Source of the DNA: Streptomyces spinoverrucosus
Lineage (GTDB): Bacteria > Actinomycetota > Actinomycetes > Streptomycetales > Streptomycetaceae
Direction of reading: 5' to 3'
Assembly: GCF_015712165.1 (NCBI RefSeq)
Contig: NZ_JADPZX010000001.1
Coordinates: forward strand, 6,956,001 to 7,020,000
Length of the DNA stretch: 64,000 bases
Part shown: positions 23,652-31,640 of the stretch, piece after piece
How the letters are laid out: each line of letters starts with the position of its first letter
Position numbering within the stretch: the first letter of the stretch is position 1
Translations under genes and position numbers: made by a program
The notes under the pieces: model-generated
Told to the model about the DNA's origin: nothing
Database searches by the model: none
The model's input: only the letters and a program-made list of their open reading frames with translations

Positions 23652-25205
23652 ATGTCCGACTTGCAGCAGGTGGCCGACCGGTCAAGTGCCCCGCCACCGG
23701 CGGCGAACAGCGTCGACCGGTTCTTCAGGATCTCCGAGCGGGGGTCCACCTTCGGCCGGGAGATACGCGGCGGCTTCGCCACCTTCTTCACCATGGCCTA
23801 CATCCTTGTCCTGAATCCCATCATCCTGGGCAGCGCCACGGACAAGTACGGCGAGCAGCTCGACCCCGTCCAACTCACCACCGCCACCGCCCTGGTGGCC
23901 GCGGTCATGACCGTCATCATGGGCGTCGGCGGCAATCTGCCGCTCGCGCTCGCCGCCGGACTCGGCCTCAACGCCGTCGTCGCCTTCCAGATCGCCCCGC
24001 TGATGAGCTGGGACGACGCGATGGGCCTGATCGTCCTCGAAGGCCTGCTGATCTGCGTCCTGGTAGTGACCGGCCTGCGCGAGGCCGTCATGCACGCCAT
24101 CCCGCAGCCCCTCAAGCAGGCGATCAGCGTCGGCATCGGCCTGTTCATCGCCTTCATCGGCTTCGTCGACGCCGGTTTCGTCAGCCGGATCCCGGACGCC
24201 GCGAACACCACCGTGCCCGTTCAGATGGGCGGGTCAGGCACACTCACGGGCTGGCCGATTCTCGTCTTCTGCCTCGGCGTGCTGCTGACCGTCGGACTGC
24301 TCGCCCGCAAGGTCAAGGGCGCCATCCTGATCAGCATCGTGACCATGACGATCGTCGCGATCGTCATCAACTCCCTCGCCGACATCAAGACCTGGGGACT
24401 GACCACCCCCGCCTGGCCCGACCAGGTGGTCGGCGCCCCCGACTTCGGACTGATCGGCGACTTCAGCCTGTTCGGAGCGTTCGGCGAGCCCGGCGTCGGG
24501 GTCATCACCGTCGTGCTGCTGATCTTCACCCTGATCCTGTCCGACTTCTTCGACACCATGGGCACGGTCGTCGGCATCAGCACGGAGGCCGGATTGCTGG
24601 ACGAGGACGGCAAGGTCCCGAACCTCGGCCGGGTCCTGCTCATCGACGGCGCGGCGGCCGTCGCGGGCGGCGCCGCGTCCTCGTCCTCCGCCACGTCCTA
24701 CATCGAATCGGCGGCCGGCGTCGGCGAGGGCTCGCGCACCGGGTTCTCCAACCTGGTCACCGGCGGCCTGTTCGCCCTCGCCCTGTTCCTCACCCCGCTG
24801 CTGACCATCGTCCCGCTCCAGGCCGCCGCCCCGGCCCTGGTCGCCGTCGGGTTCCTGATGATGACCCAGGTCAAGCAGATCGACTGGGACCGGTACGAGA
24901 TCGCCATCCCGGCGTTCCTCACCATCGCCGTGATGCCGTTCACGTACTCCATCACCAACGGCATCGGCGCGGGGTTTGTCGCCTACGTCGTCATCAAGAC
25001 GGTGCTGGGGAAGGCCAAGGAGGTTCACTGGCTGCTGTGGGGACCTCGGCGCTGTTTCTGGTGTACTTCGCGATTGACCCGATCGAGCAGGTTCTCGGCG
25101 TCAAGTGAAGCGCCCCAGGGGCGCGGGGAACTGCGCGACCAGCCACGGACGGCCCGCACGCTGGTCGCGCAGCTGACCTTCAGTTGTTCAACGCCGCTTC
25201 CATGA
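23652..25205 (+). CDS. NCS2-family purine permease, C-terminus apparently frameshifted
   Basis: As it stands the frame gives 517 residues of a PbuG/AzgA-type hypoxanthine/guanine/adenine permease. The N-terminal RGGFATFFTMAYILVLNPI, AAGLGLNAVVAFQI, the SDFFDTMGT motif and the ASSSSATSYIESAAGV loop are all family hallmarks. About 12-14 membrane segments are expected. After VHWLLWG (near 25040) the frame turns into a hydrophilic Arg/Ser/Pro tail that reads through a hairpin and 26 bp into the convergent transpeptidase gene. A shift of one base restores SALFLVYFAIDP and a stop at 25106-25108. The true product is probably about 485 residues. A good RBS (CAGGGAGT) precedes the start. Confidence 0.88.
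   Translation: MSDLQQVADRSSAPPPAANSVDRFFRISERGSTFGREIRGGFATFFTMAYILVLNPIILGSATDKYGEQLDPVQLTTATALVAAVMTVIMGVGGNLPLALAAGLGLNAVVAFQIAPLMSWDDAMGLIVLEGLLICVLVVTGLREAVMHAIPQPLKQAISVGIGLFIAFIGFVDAGFVSRIPDAANTTVPVQMGGSGTLTGWPILVFCLGVLLTVGLLARKVKGAILISIVTMTIVAIVINSLADIKTWGLTTPAWPDQVVGAPDFGLIGDFSLFGAFGEPGVGVITVVLLIFTLILSDFFDTMGTVVGISTEAGLLDEDGKVPNLGRVLLIDGAAAVAGGAASSSSATSYIESAAGVGEGSRTGFSNLVTGGLFALALFLTPLLTIVPLQAAAPALVAVGFLMMTQVKQIDWDRYEIAIPAFLTIAVMPFTYSITNGIGAGFVAYVVIKTVLGKAKEVHWLLWGPRRCFWCTSRLTRSSRFSASSEAPQGRGELRDQPRTARTLVAQLTFSCSTPLP
25037..25108 (+). other. Probable single-base deletion at the 3' end of the purine permease
   Basis: At 25037-25045 the sequence TGGGGACCT is in a frame that gives WGPRRCFWC. 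One additional base there would give WGTSALFLVYFAIDPIEQ, a hydrophobic C-terminal helix as expected for NCS2 permeases. Translation would then end at the TGA 25106-25108, immediately before a terminator-like repeat. This may be a sequencing or assembly error or a recent mutation. Confidence 0.75.
25110..25172. terminator. Bidirectional terminator-like repeat between convergent genes
   Basis: GCGCCCC-A-GGGGCGC (25110-25124) is a hairpin. CTGCGCGACCAG (25131-25142) pairs perfectly with CTGGTCGCGCAG (25161-25172). The first half is the inverted copy of the repeat at 15314. It lies between the restored permease stop (25108) and the transpeptidase stop (25180). Confidence 0.6.
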
Positions 25206-26631
25206 CCGCCTTGGCCACCGGCGCCGCCAGCCCGTTGCCGCTGACCTCCGACCGTGCCGCGTCCGACTGCTCCACCACCACCGCCACGGCGACCTCCTTG
25301 TCCGAGGAGTCCGACTTGGCGTACGAGGTGAACCAGGCGTACGGCGTCTTGCTGTTGTTCTCGCCGTGCTGGGCCGTGCCCGTCTTGCCGCCGACGGTGG
25401 CGCCGGAGATCTGCGCGTTCGACCCCGTGCCCTCCTCGACCACCGTCTGCATCGCCGACTGCAACTGCTCGGCGGTGGAGGAACTGACGATCTCCTGGGT
25501 GGAGGCGTTGTCGTCGTAGTCCTCCAGCACATCGCCGCTGTGGTCGGTGATCTGCGACACCATGTGCGGCTGGACCAGCTTGCCGCCGTTGGCTATGGCC
25601 GCGGACACCATGGCGATCTGGAGCGGGGTCGCGGTGACGTCGAACTGGCCGATCCCGGACAGGGCGGTCTGCGCCTCGTCCATGTCCTGCGGGTACACGC
25701 TCTCGTAGGCGCGCACCGGAACGTCCTGCTCGTCGTCGTTGAAGCCGAACTTCTCCGCCATCGCACGGACCTTGTCCTGGCCGAGGTCGACGGCCATCTT
25801 GCCGAAGACGTTGTTGCACGAGTACTGGAGCGCGACCCGGATCGAGGCGTTCTCGCAGGGCGCGTTCGGGTTCTCGTTGGTGAGGTCGTCGGAGGACAGC
25901 GGCAGGTCGTACGGGTCGGGGCTGTCCGTGCGCTCGTCCACCGACGAGTACAGCCCGTCCTCCAGCGCGGCCGCCGCGACCACCAGCTTGAAGGTGGAGC
26001 CGGGTGGCAGCGGCTGGCGCAGCGCCCGGTTCGTCATCGGCTTGTCCTCGTCCTTGGTGAGCTGCGTCCAGACCTCCGAGTTGCCCGCGGTGATCTCCGA
26101 CGGGTTGTACGAGGGGGTGGAGACGACCGCCAGGATCTTCCCGGTCTTCGGGTCGATCGCGACGGCGGCGCCCTTCTTGTCGCCCAGCGCCTCGTACGCC
26201 GCCCGCTGGGCGTCCGGGTCGATCGTCGTGATCACGTCACCGGGGTCGGCGCGCTTGTTGGTGACCGTGTCCATCACGGTCTTCAGCCGGGTGTCGGTGC
26301 CGTCCAGCAGGTCCTGATAGATGCCCTCCAGCTGGGTGGCGCCGTACACCTGCGAGCTGTAGCCGGTCACCGCCGCGTACAGCGCGCCGTCCTTGTACGT
26401 CCGCTTGTACTTGAGGTCGCCGCTCGTGGTCCGGGCCGAGCCGGTCACCGACTCTCCGGCCACGATGATGTTGCCGAGCGGCTCGCTGTACAGCTCGATC
26501 GCGTTCCGCCGGTTGTCCTTGTCGTCCGCGAGTGCCTGGCCCTCGTAGAACTGCACCCAGGTGGCCCTGACCAGCAGGACCAGCACCAGGAGCAGCGCGA
26601 AGACCGACGCGCGCCTGATCGTCTTGTTCAT
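25180..26631 (-). CDS. Penicillin-binding protein 2-type transpeptidase (PbpA-like)
   Basis: A 483-residue class B PBP. The N-terminal membrane anchor (VFALLLVLVLLVRATWVQFY) is followed by a small dimerisation domain (about 35-150) and the transpeptidase domain. The penicillin-binding triad is complete: S212-T-F-K215 in PPGSTFK, SCN in QYSCNNVFG, and K416-T-G-T in GGKTGTAQ. Such proteins cross-link peptidoglycan at septum or spores. In the usual actinobacterial arrangement pbpA is preceded by a rodA/ftsW gene; here the upstream neighbour is a gene scar, so this copy is solitary. It is convergent with the purine permease. Confidence 0.92.
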   Translation of the reverse strand: MNKTIRRASVFALLLVLVLLVRATWVQFYEGQALADDKDNRRNAIELYSEPLGNIIVAGESVTGSARTTSGDLKYKRTYKDGALYAAVTGYSSQVYGATQLEGIYQDLLDGTDTRLKTVMDTVTNKRADPGDVITTIDPDAQRAAYEALGDKKGAAVAIDPKTGKILAVVSTPSYNPSEITAGNSEVWTQLTKDEDKPMTNRALRQPLPPGSTFKLVVAAAALEDGLYSSVDERTDSPDPYDLPLSSDDLTNENPNAPCENASIRVALQYSCNNVFGKMAVDLGQDKVRAMAEKFGFNDDEQDVPVRAYESVYPQDMDEAQTALSGIGQFDVTATPLQIAMVSAAIANGGKLVQPHMVSQITDHSGDVLEDYDDNASTQEIVSSSTAEQLQSAMQTVVEEGTGSNAQISGATVGGKTGTAQHGENNSKTPYAWFTSYAKSDSSDKEVAVAVVVEQSDAARSEVSGNGLAAPVAKAVMEAALNN

Positions 26632-26653
26632 CCCGCTCTACAGACGAGCGACA

Positions 26654-26680
26654 CCGGGCGGAACGTTCCCTTCCGCCCGG
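26654..26680. terminator. Terminator hairpin downstream of the LuxR remnant
   Basis: CCGGGCGGAA (26654-26663) and TTCCGCCCGG (26671-26680) form a perfect 10-bp stem with a 7-nt loop, followed by TTTCT on the plus strand. It lies 4 bp past the LuxR fragment stop and was probably the terminator of the intact ancestor gene. Confidence 0.65.
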
Positions 26681-26684
26681 TTTC

Positions 26685-26905
26685 TCATCCGCTCCTCAGA
26701 AACCCGGCCTCGTACGCCGCGATCACCGCCTGGGTACGGTCCCGGGCGCCGGTCTTGGCCAGGACCGCCGCCACATGCGACGTCACCGTCGCCGGGCCGA
26801 CCTCGATCCGCCGGGCGATCTGCGCGTTGGCCAGCCCGTCCGCCATGTGCCGCAGCACCTCGTTCTCCCGCCCGGTGAGCCTGGCCACCCAGGCCGGAGG
26901 CGCCG
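26685..26905 (-). pseudogene. C-terminal remnant of a NarL/LuxR response regulator
   Basis: The frame encodes only the DNA-binding domain: LTGRENEVLRHMADGLANAQ, then IARRIEVGPATVTSHVAAVL and a short tail. This is the complete LuxR-type four-helix HTH with none of the receiver domain that normally precedes it. An open frame continues upstream to 26945 but without family resemblance. Instead a different frame there matches a membrane-protein fragment. The simplest reading is a deletion that joined two genes near 26900. Whether the short HTH is still expressed is unknown. Confidence 0.7.
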
Positions 26906-27081
26906 TTGACGACGGCCATGGAGGTCCGGTGCTCCAACAGCGCACTGCCGTCCGGGATCCCGGCCCGGCTCCCGGCGATCCACGCGACCTTGAGGGCGAT
27001 GTACGGAACGCAGGAGACGATCGCGGCGGCGCGCAGCGCCCGGCGGGGCCCGGAGAGGGCGGGCAGGGGAGGAGCCTCGGC
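26901..27081 (-). pseudogene. Fragment of an actinobacterial membrane protein
   Basis: In the frame whose codons end at multiples of three, the minus strand reads LRAAAIVSCVPYIALKVAWI followed by AGSRAGIPDGSALLEHR and MAVVNG. The motif pair ALKVAWIAG and GIPDGS is familiar from multi-spanning Streptomyces membrane proteins of unknown function often encoded next to two-component systems. The fragment lacks a start (its upstream side abuts the IclR stop at 27082) and loses frame where the LuxR remnant begins. It looks like a deletion scar. Confidence 0.6.
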
Positions 27082-27855
27082 TCACAGCCTCCGTGTGGCG
27101 AGCGTCAGCCGGTCGCGGGCGTCGAACAGGGCGTCCTTCACCATCTGCTCGTGCGCCGGGGTGAGCCGGGCCACCGGGATCGAGCAGCTGATGGCGTCAC
27201 GGGCCGGGGTGCGGTAGGGGATCGGCACGCCGAAGCAGCGCAGGCCGAGGGTGTTCTCCTCGCGGTCGACGGCGTACCCCTGCTCCCGTACCTGGTGCAG
27301 CTCCTCGATGAGCTTCTCCCGGTCGGTGATGGTGTTCTCGGTCAGCGCGGGCAGGGTCTCCGGCAGCATCTTGCGCACCTGCTCGTCTGAGTAGGTGCTG
27401 AGCAGCGCCTTGCCCAGCGAGGTGGAGTGCGCGGGCAGGCGGCGGCCGACCCGGGTGAAGGGGCGCAGGTAGTGCTGGGACTGGCGGGTGGCGAGGTAGA
27501 CGACGTTGGTGCCGTCCAGGCGGGCCAGGTGGATGGTCTCCGTGGTGTCGTCCGAGAGCCGGTCCAGCGTCGGCCGGGCCACCGCGACCACCTCGTCGCC
27601 GTCGATGTACGACGTGCCGACGAGCAGCGCCCGTACGCCGATGCCGTACCGCGTGCCGGTCGCGTCCGTCTCCACCCAGCCGAGCTCGACGAGGGTGCGC
27701 AGCAGCATGTAGAGGCTGGACTTGGGATATCCGACCGCTTCCTGGACCGCCGCGAGGGAGTGCATGCCGGGTCGTCCGGCGAAGTACTCGAGGAGTTCGA
27801 CCGTCCGCACCGCCGACTTGACCTGCGCCCCGCCGCCCGTCTCGCCTGCCGACAT
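27082..27855 (-). CDS. IclR-family transcriptional regulator (KdgR-like)
   Basis: A 257-residue regulator. The N-terminal winged helix (about 10-75) contains VKSAVRTVELLEYFAGRPG and VQEAVGYPKSSLYMLLRTLV. The C-terminal IclR effector domain (about 90-255) has ETIHLARLDGTNVVYLA, HSTSLGKALLS, the DREENTLGLRCFGVPI strand and PVARL. The ATG at 27855 (MSAGETGG) is used; earlier in-frame starts extend into the operator region. It is divergent from the semialdehyde dehydrogenase with 114 bp between starts. IclR proteins in this setting (KdgR type) usually respond to sugar-acid intermediates. Confidence 0.88.
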   Translation of the reverse strand: MSAGETGGGAQVKSAVRTVELLEYFAGRPGMHSLAAVQEAVGYPKSSLYMLLRTLVELGWVETDATGTRYGIGVRALLVGTSYIDGDEVVAVARPTLDRLSDDTTETIHLARLDGTNVVYLATRQSQHYLRPFTRVGRRLPAHSTSLGKALLSTYSDEQVRKMLPETLPALTENTITDREKLIEELHQVREQGYAVDREENTLGLRCFGVPIPYRTPARDAISCSIPVARLTPAHEQMVKDALFDARDRLTLATRRL

Positions 27856-27886
27856 CGCCCTTGACCCCTTCGTTCGACGGGAAATA

Positions 27887-27932
27887 GTCTCTCGATCGTT
27901 CATCATCAGAGACAGTGTTCAGTATATCGAAC
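27887..27932. promoter_or_regulatory. Divergent operator region between IclR gene and dehydrogenase
   Basis: GTTC-AGTATATC-GAAC at 27917-27932 is a palindrome with an 8-bp AT-rich centre, the usual layout of IclR-family sites. A second imperfect inverted repeat is AGTCTCT (27887-27893) with AGAGACA (27908-27914). The AT-rich centre may double as a -10 element. Control of both flanking genes by the IclR protein is inferred. Confidence 0.55.
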
Positions 27933-27969
27933 GCCCGTGAGGTGGGCGACATACTGGGAGGGACCCGCG

Positions 27970-29499
27970 GTGGCAGCAGCACCAGTCTGGAGTGTCGACC
28001 CCCGTACCGGGAAGCAGCGTGAACAGGTTGCGGTGGAGGCCACAGCCCAGGAGGTGGACACCGCCGTCCGCGCCGCGCACGACGCCCGGGCCGCCCTTGC
28101 CGACCGCACGGTCCGCGCCGCCTTCCTGCGCACCGCCGCGGACCAGTTGGAGGCGGCCCGGGACGGACTCGTCGAGACCGCCGACGCCGAGACCGCGCTG
28201 GGCCCGGTCCGGCTGACCGGCGAACTCGCGCGCACCTGCTACCAGTTGCGGGCCTTCGCCGGCATCGTCGACGAGGGCGCCTTCCTCGACGTGGTCATCA
28301 ACCACCCCGACGAAACGGCCACCCCGCCCATCCCGGACCTGCGCCGCTACAAGGTGCCGCTGGGCGTCGTCGCCGTCTACTCGGCCTCCAACTTCCCCTT
28401 CGCCTTCTCCGTCGCCGGCGGCGACACCGCCAGCGCGCTGGCCGCCGGCTGCCCGGTCGTCGTCAAGGCCCACCCCGACCACCCGGGCCTGTCCGAGCTG
28501 GTCGCCAAGGTGCTGCGCCGGGCCGCGGGGGAACACGGCATCCCCGAGGGCGTGGTGGGCCTCGTGCACGGCTTCGACGCGGGCGTGGAGCTGATCGGGC
28601 ATCCGCTGGTCACGGCGGCCGGGTTCACCGGTTCGGTACGAGGCGGGCGTGCCCTCTTCGACGCGGCGGCCGCCCGTCCGGTCCCGATCCCCTTCCACGG
28701 CGAGCTGGGCTCCCTGAACCCGGTGCTGGTCACCGAGGCGGCCGCGGCCGAGCGGGCGGAGCAGATCGGGGCGGGTCTCGCCGGGTCGATGACGCTGGGC
28801 GTCGGGCAGTTCTGTGTGAAGCCGGGGCTGGTGCTGGCGCCGTCCGGCGCGGCGGGCGACCGGCTGGTGAAGTCGCTGACGGACGCGGTCAGCGACACCG
28901 AGGCGGGCGTCCTGCTCGACCACCGGATGCGGGACAACTTCATCACCGGGGTCGCCGAGCGGGCCGCGCTCGACGGGGTGGAGTCGCCTGTGACGCCGGG
29001 TGCCGGTGGGGCGCACACGGTGAGCGCGGGCTTCCTGACGGTGCCGGCGCGGAAGCTCGCGCGGGACGGCGCGTACGACCTGCTGCTGGAGGAGTGCTTC
29101 GGGCCGGTCACTGTCGTGGCCCGCTATGAGGACGAAGGTGAGGTCACGGCCGTTCTCTCGCGGCTGCCGGGGAACCTGACGGCGACGGTGCATCTGTCGG
29201 CGGAGGAGGCCGCCGGGGAGGGGCGGGGGGCCGAGCTGCTGGCCGAGTTGACGCCGTTGGCCGGGCGCGTGCTGGTGAACGGGTGGCCGACGGGGGTTGC
29301 CGTGGCTCCGGCCCAGCATCATGGCGGGCCTTACCCGGCTACGACGTCCACGTCGACTTCGGTGGGCGGTACGGCCATTGAGCGGTGGTTGCGGCCGGTG
29401 GTGTACCAGGGGGCGCCGGAGGCGTTGTTGCCGGCGGAGCTTCGGGATGAGAATCCCCTGGGGTTGCCTCGGAGGTTCAACGGGCGGCTGGAGCGGTAG
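27970..29499 (+). CDS. 2,5-dioxovalerate (2-oxoglutarate semialdehyde) dehydrogenase
   Basis: A 509-residue aldehyde dehydrogenase. Catalytic Cys282 is in GVGQFCVKPGLV and the general base Glu245 is in PFHGELGSLNP. NAD(P) binding is indicated by YSASNFPFAFSVAGGDTAS and GFTGSVRGGRALFD. The GQFC form and the HGELGSLNP stretch are typical of the semialdehyde dehydrogenases that finish oxidative uronate and pentose pathways by forming 2-oxoglutarate. The GTG at 27970 is preferred over a GTG at 27937 because GGGAGGGA precedes it. It would act on the product of KdgD (window start) and of the aldolase-family enzyme at 4480. Confidence 0.88.
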   Translation: MAAAPVWSVDPRTGKQREQVAVEATAQEVDTAVRAAHDARAALADRTVRAAFLRTAADQLEAARDGLVETADAETALGPVRLTGELARTCYQLRAFAGIVDEGAFLDVVINHPDETATPPIPDLRRYKVPLGVVAVYSASNFPFAFSVAGGDTASALAAGCPVVVKAHPDHPGLSELVAKVLRRAAGEHGIPEGVVGLVHGFDAGVELIGHPLVTAAGFTGSVRGGRALFDAAAARPVPIPFHGELGSLNPVLVTEAAAAERAEQIGAGLAGSMTLGVGQFCVKPGLVLAPSGAAGDRLVKSLTDAVSDTEAGVLLDHRMRDNFITGVAERAALDGVESPVTPGAGGAHTVSAGFLTVPARKLARDGAYDLLLEECFGPVTVVARYEDEGEVTAVLSRLPGNLTATVHLSAEEAAGEGRGAELLAELTPLAGRVLVNGWPTGVAVAPAQHHGGPYPATTSTSTSVGGTAIERWLRPVVYQGAPEALLPAELRDENPLGLPRRFNGRLER

Positions 29500-29534
29500 C
29501 GCTCTGCGGGCAGCGCCGTAGGGGTGCGGTGATC

Positions 29535-29562
29535 TGTGGGCTGTGGGCTGTGGGCTGCGGGT
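29535..29562 (+). repeat. Short tandem repeat, 7-bp unit
   Basis: Three perfect units of TGTGGGC (29535-29555) and a degenerate fourth (TGCGGGT, 29556-29562) lie in the gap after the dehydrogenase, next to a dispersed repeat. Confidence 0.6.
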
Positions 29563-29571
29563 TGTCTGTGG

Positions 29572-29630
29572 CTTGTCGCGCCCACGCGGCGGAGCCGCAT
29601 ATCGATACAGCCCGCGCCCCTTCAGCGGCG
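29572..29630 (+). repeat. Dispersed GC-rich intergenic repeat, type A
   Basis: The unit contains TGTCGCGCCCACG, a GCGGCGGAGCCGC hairpin, then CATATCGATACAGCCC and GCGCCCCTT. Nearly the same unit occurs at 47455-47518, and its front part occurs inverted at 39050-39080. All copies are in short gaps between genes. Confidence 0.7.
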
Positions 29631-29707
29631 GGAATGAACCCGGATCCTTTGAATGTTCACGTACCTGGTGGAGAGGGCCTCCGCCGTCGTACGACCTGGA
29701 GTGAGCC

Positions 29708-30430
29708 GTGACCCTGCGTGTCGAGATCTGGAGCGACATCGCCTGCCCCTGGTGCTACGTGGGCAAGGCCCGCTTCGAGAAGGCACTCGCGGCCTTCCCG
29801 CAGCGTGACCAGGTCGAGGTGGTGCACCGGTCCTTCGAGCTGGACCCCGGTCGGGCCAAGGACGACGTGCAGCCCGTGCTGACGATGCTCACGAAGAAGT
29901 ACGCCATGAGCGAGGCACAGGCGCAGGCCGGTGAGGACAACCTGGGCGCGCAGGCCGCCGCCGAGGGGCTTGACTACCGGACGCGGGACCGCGACCACGG
30001 CAGCACCTTCGACATGCACCGGCTGCTCCACCTCGCCAAGGAGCACGGTCGGCAGGACGAGCTGATCCAGCGGCTGTACCGGGCGAACTTCGCCGAGGAG
30101 CGGTCCGTCTTCAACGACGACGAGCGGCTCGTGGAGATCGCCGTCGGCGCCGGGCTCGACGAGGCCGAGGTGCGCAAGGTGCTCGCCGATCCGCAAGTCT
30201 ACGCCGACGAGGTGCGCGCCGACGAGCGCGAGGCCGCGCAGCTCGGGGCCACCGGGGTGCCGTTCTTCGTGCTCGACCGCAAGTACGGCGTGTCGGGGGC
30301 CCAGCCCGCCGAGGTGTTCGAGCGGGCGCTGACGCAGGCCTGGGGTGAGCGGTCGCCGCTGGCGCTGGTCGAGGCGGGTGGCGCGGACGCGTGCGGGCCC
30401 GACGGGTGCGCGGTGCCGCCGCGCCAGTGA
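29708..30430 (+). CDS. DsbA-family oxidoreductase, FrnE type
   Basis: A 240-residue cytoplasmic thioredoxin-fold protein from GTG. It begins LRVEIWSDIACPWCYVGK, where CPWC is the redox motif, and continues with the DsbA helical insertion (DMHRLLHLAKEHGRQDEL). The cis-Pro strand is GATGVPFFVLDRKYGVSGAQ. A second Cys pair near the end (CGPDGC) is a FrnE-like feature that could bind metal or form another disulfide. There is no signal peptide, unlike periplasmic DsbA. It is a single gene; the physiological substrate is unknown (2-hydroxychromene-2-carboxylate isomerase relatives share the fold). Confidence 0.88.
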   Translation: MTLRVEIWSDIACPWCYVGKARFEKALAAFPQRDQVEVVHRSFELDPGRAKDDVQPVLTMLTKKYAMSEAQAQAGEDNLGAQAAAEGLDYRTRDRDHGSTFDMHRLLHLAKEHGRQDELIQRLYRANFAEERSVFNDDERLVEIAVGAGLDEAEVRKVLADPQVYADEVRADEREAAQLGATGVPFFVLDRKYGVSGAQPAEVFERALTQAWGERSPLALVEAGGADACGPDGCAVPPRQ

Positions 30431-30525
30431 AGCCCCAGGTCAGGCGAGGTTCATAAGGGACCCTTAGGGAATCCACGTAGAAATACGCAATGGACTTGGG
30501 GGATGCCGGGCCGCAGAGTGGAGCC

Positions 30526-31578
30526 ATGGAGACCTTCGAGAGCCTGGTCCGTTCCGAGTTCGCCCCGAAGAACACCTACCTGAACACCGCGAGCAACGGG
30601 CTGCTGCCGGCCCGCACCGTCACCGCGCTGCACGAAGCGGCGCGGCTGCGGGTCGACGGCGGACCCCTGGACCCACTGTTCGACGACGTGGAGACCGCCC
30701 GGGCCACCTTCGCCCGGCTGGCCGGCGTCCCCGTCGGCCGGGTCGCGGCGGGGGCCTCGGTCGCCGCGCACACCGGCGTGATCGCCGCCTCGCTGCCCGC
30801 GGGCGCCGAAGTCCTCACCGCCGAGGACGACTTCACCTCCGTACTCAACCCGTTCCACGTGCGCGGCGACCTCAAGGTGCGGGCCGTGCCGCTGGAGCGG
30901 ATCGCCGAGGCCGTCCGCCCCGGCACCGCGCTGGTCGCGGTCAGCGCCGCGCAGTCCGCCGACGGACGCATCGCCGACCTGCCCGCGCTGCGCGAGGCGG
31001 CCCGGGAACACGGGGCCCGTACGTACATCGACTTCTCCCAGGCCGCCGGCTGGCTGCCGATGGACGCGAGCGCGTACGACTTCACCGCCGTCACCTGCTA
31101 CAAGTGGCTGCTCGGCCCGCACGGGGCGGCCTTCCTCGTCGTCCCGGAGGACTTCGGCGGGCTGTCGCCGGTGCTGGCCGGCTGGGTCGCCGGCGAGGTC
31201 CCGATGGACAGCTGCTACGGGCCGGTGACCGAACTCGCCCACTCCGCCCGGCGCTTCGACCTCACCCCGGCCCTGTTCACCTACGCCGGGCTGCGCCACT
31301 CCCTCGAACTGCTCGAGGAACTCGGCGTGGACGCCGTACAAGCCCACGACCTCGCACTCGCCGACCGCTTCCGCGCGGGGCTCGGCGAGCTGGGCCACGA
31401 GCCCGTCCCCGCGCCCGGCTCCGCGATCGTCTCCGTGCCGGGCCTCGGGCACCGGGTGCCCGAGCTGGCCCGCGCGGACGTGCAGGTCTCCAACCGGGCG
31501 GGCAACCTGCGGGCGTCCTTCCACCTGTACAACACGCCCGCCGACGTGGACCGGATCCTGGACGTGCTGTCCGGCTGA
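30526..31578 (+). CDS. PLP-dependent class V aminotransferase-fold enzyme
   Basis: A 350-residue fold-type I PLP enzyme. K193 in TCYKWLLGPHGAAF is the expected PLP lysine. The preceding TYIDFSQAAGWLPMD carries the Asp that contacts the pyridine nitrogen. NTASNGLLPARTV near the start is the phosphate-side loop. It is most like kynureninase/cysteine-desulfurase relatives, but no Cys-loop of SufS is seen. The ATG at 30526 has GAGTGGAG in front; the in-frame start at 30490 adds only 12 residues. It is convergent with ectD, separated by a strong hairpin. Substrate not assigned. Confidence 0.82.
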   Translation: METFESLVRSEFAPKNTYLNTASNGLLPARTVTALHEAARLRVDGGPLDPLFDDVETARATFARLAGVPVGRVAAGASVAAHTGVIAASLPAGAEVLTAEDDFTSVLNPFHVRGDLKVRAVPLERIAEAVRPGTALVAVSAAQSADGRIADLPALREAAREHGARTYIDFSQAAGWLPMDASAYDFTAVTCYKWLLGPHGAAFLVVPEDFGGLSPVLAGWVAGEVPMDSCYGPVTELAHSARRFDLTPALFTYAGLRHSLELLEELGVDAVQAHDLALADRFRAGLGELGHEPVPAPGSAIVSVPGLGHRVPELARADVQVSNRAGNLRASFHLYNTPADVDRILDVLSG

Positions 31579-31595
31579 CGCGCCGCACGACCAAT

Positions 31596-31626
31596 GCCCG
31601 GGCCCCTTGTCGAAAGGGGCCCGGGC
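31596..31626. terminator. Bidirectional terminator between aminotransferase and ectD
   Basis: GCCCGGGCCCCTT (31596-31608) and AAGGGGCCCGGGC (31614-31626) are a perfect 13-bp inverted repeat with loop GTCGA, 18 bp after one stop and 15 bp before the other. It fits termination in both directions. Confidence 0.8.
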
Positions 31627-31640
31627 TCAGGGTCGGCGGT

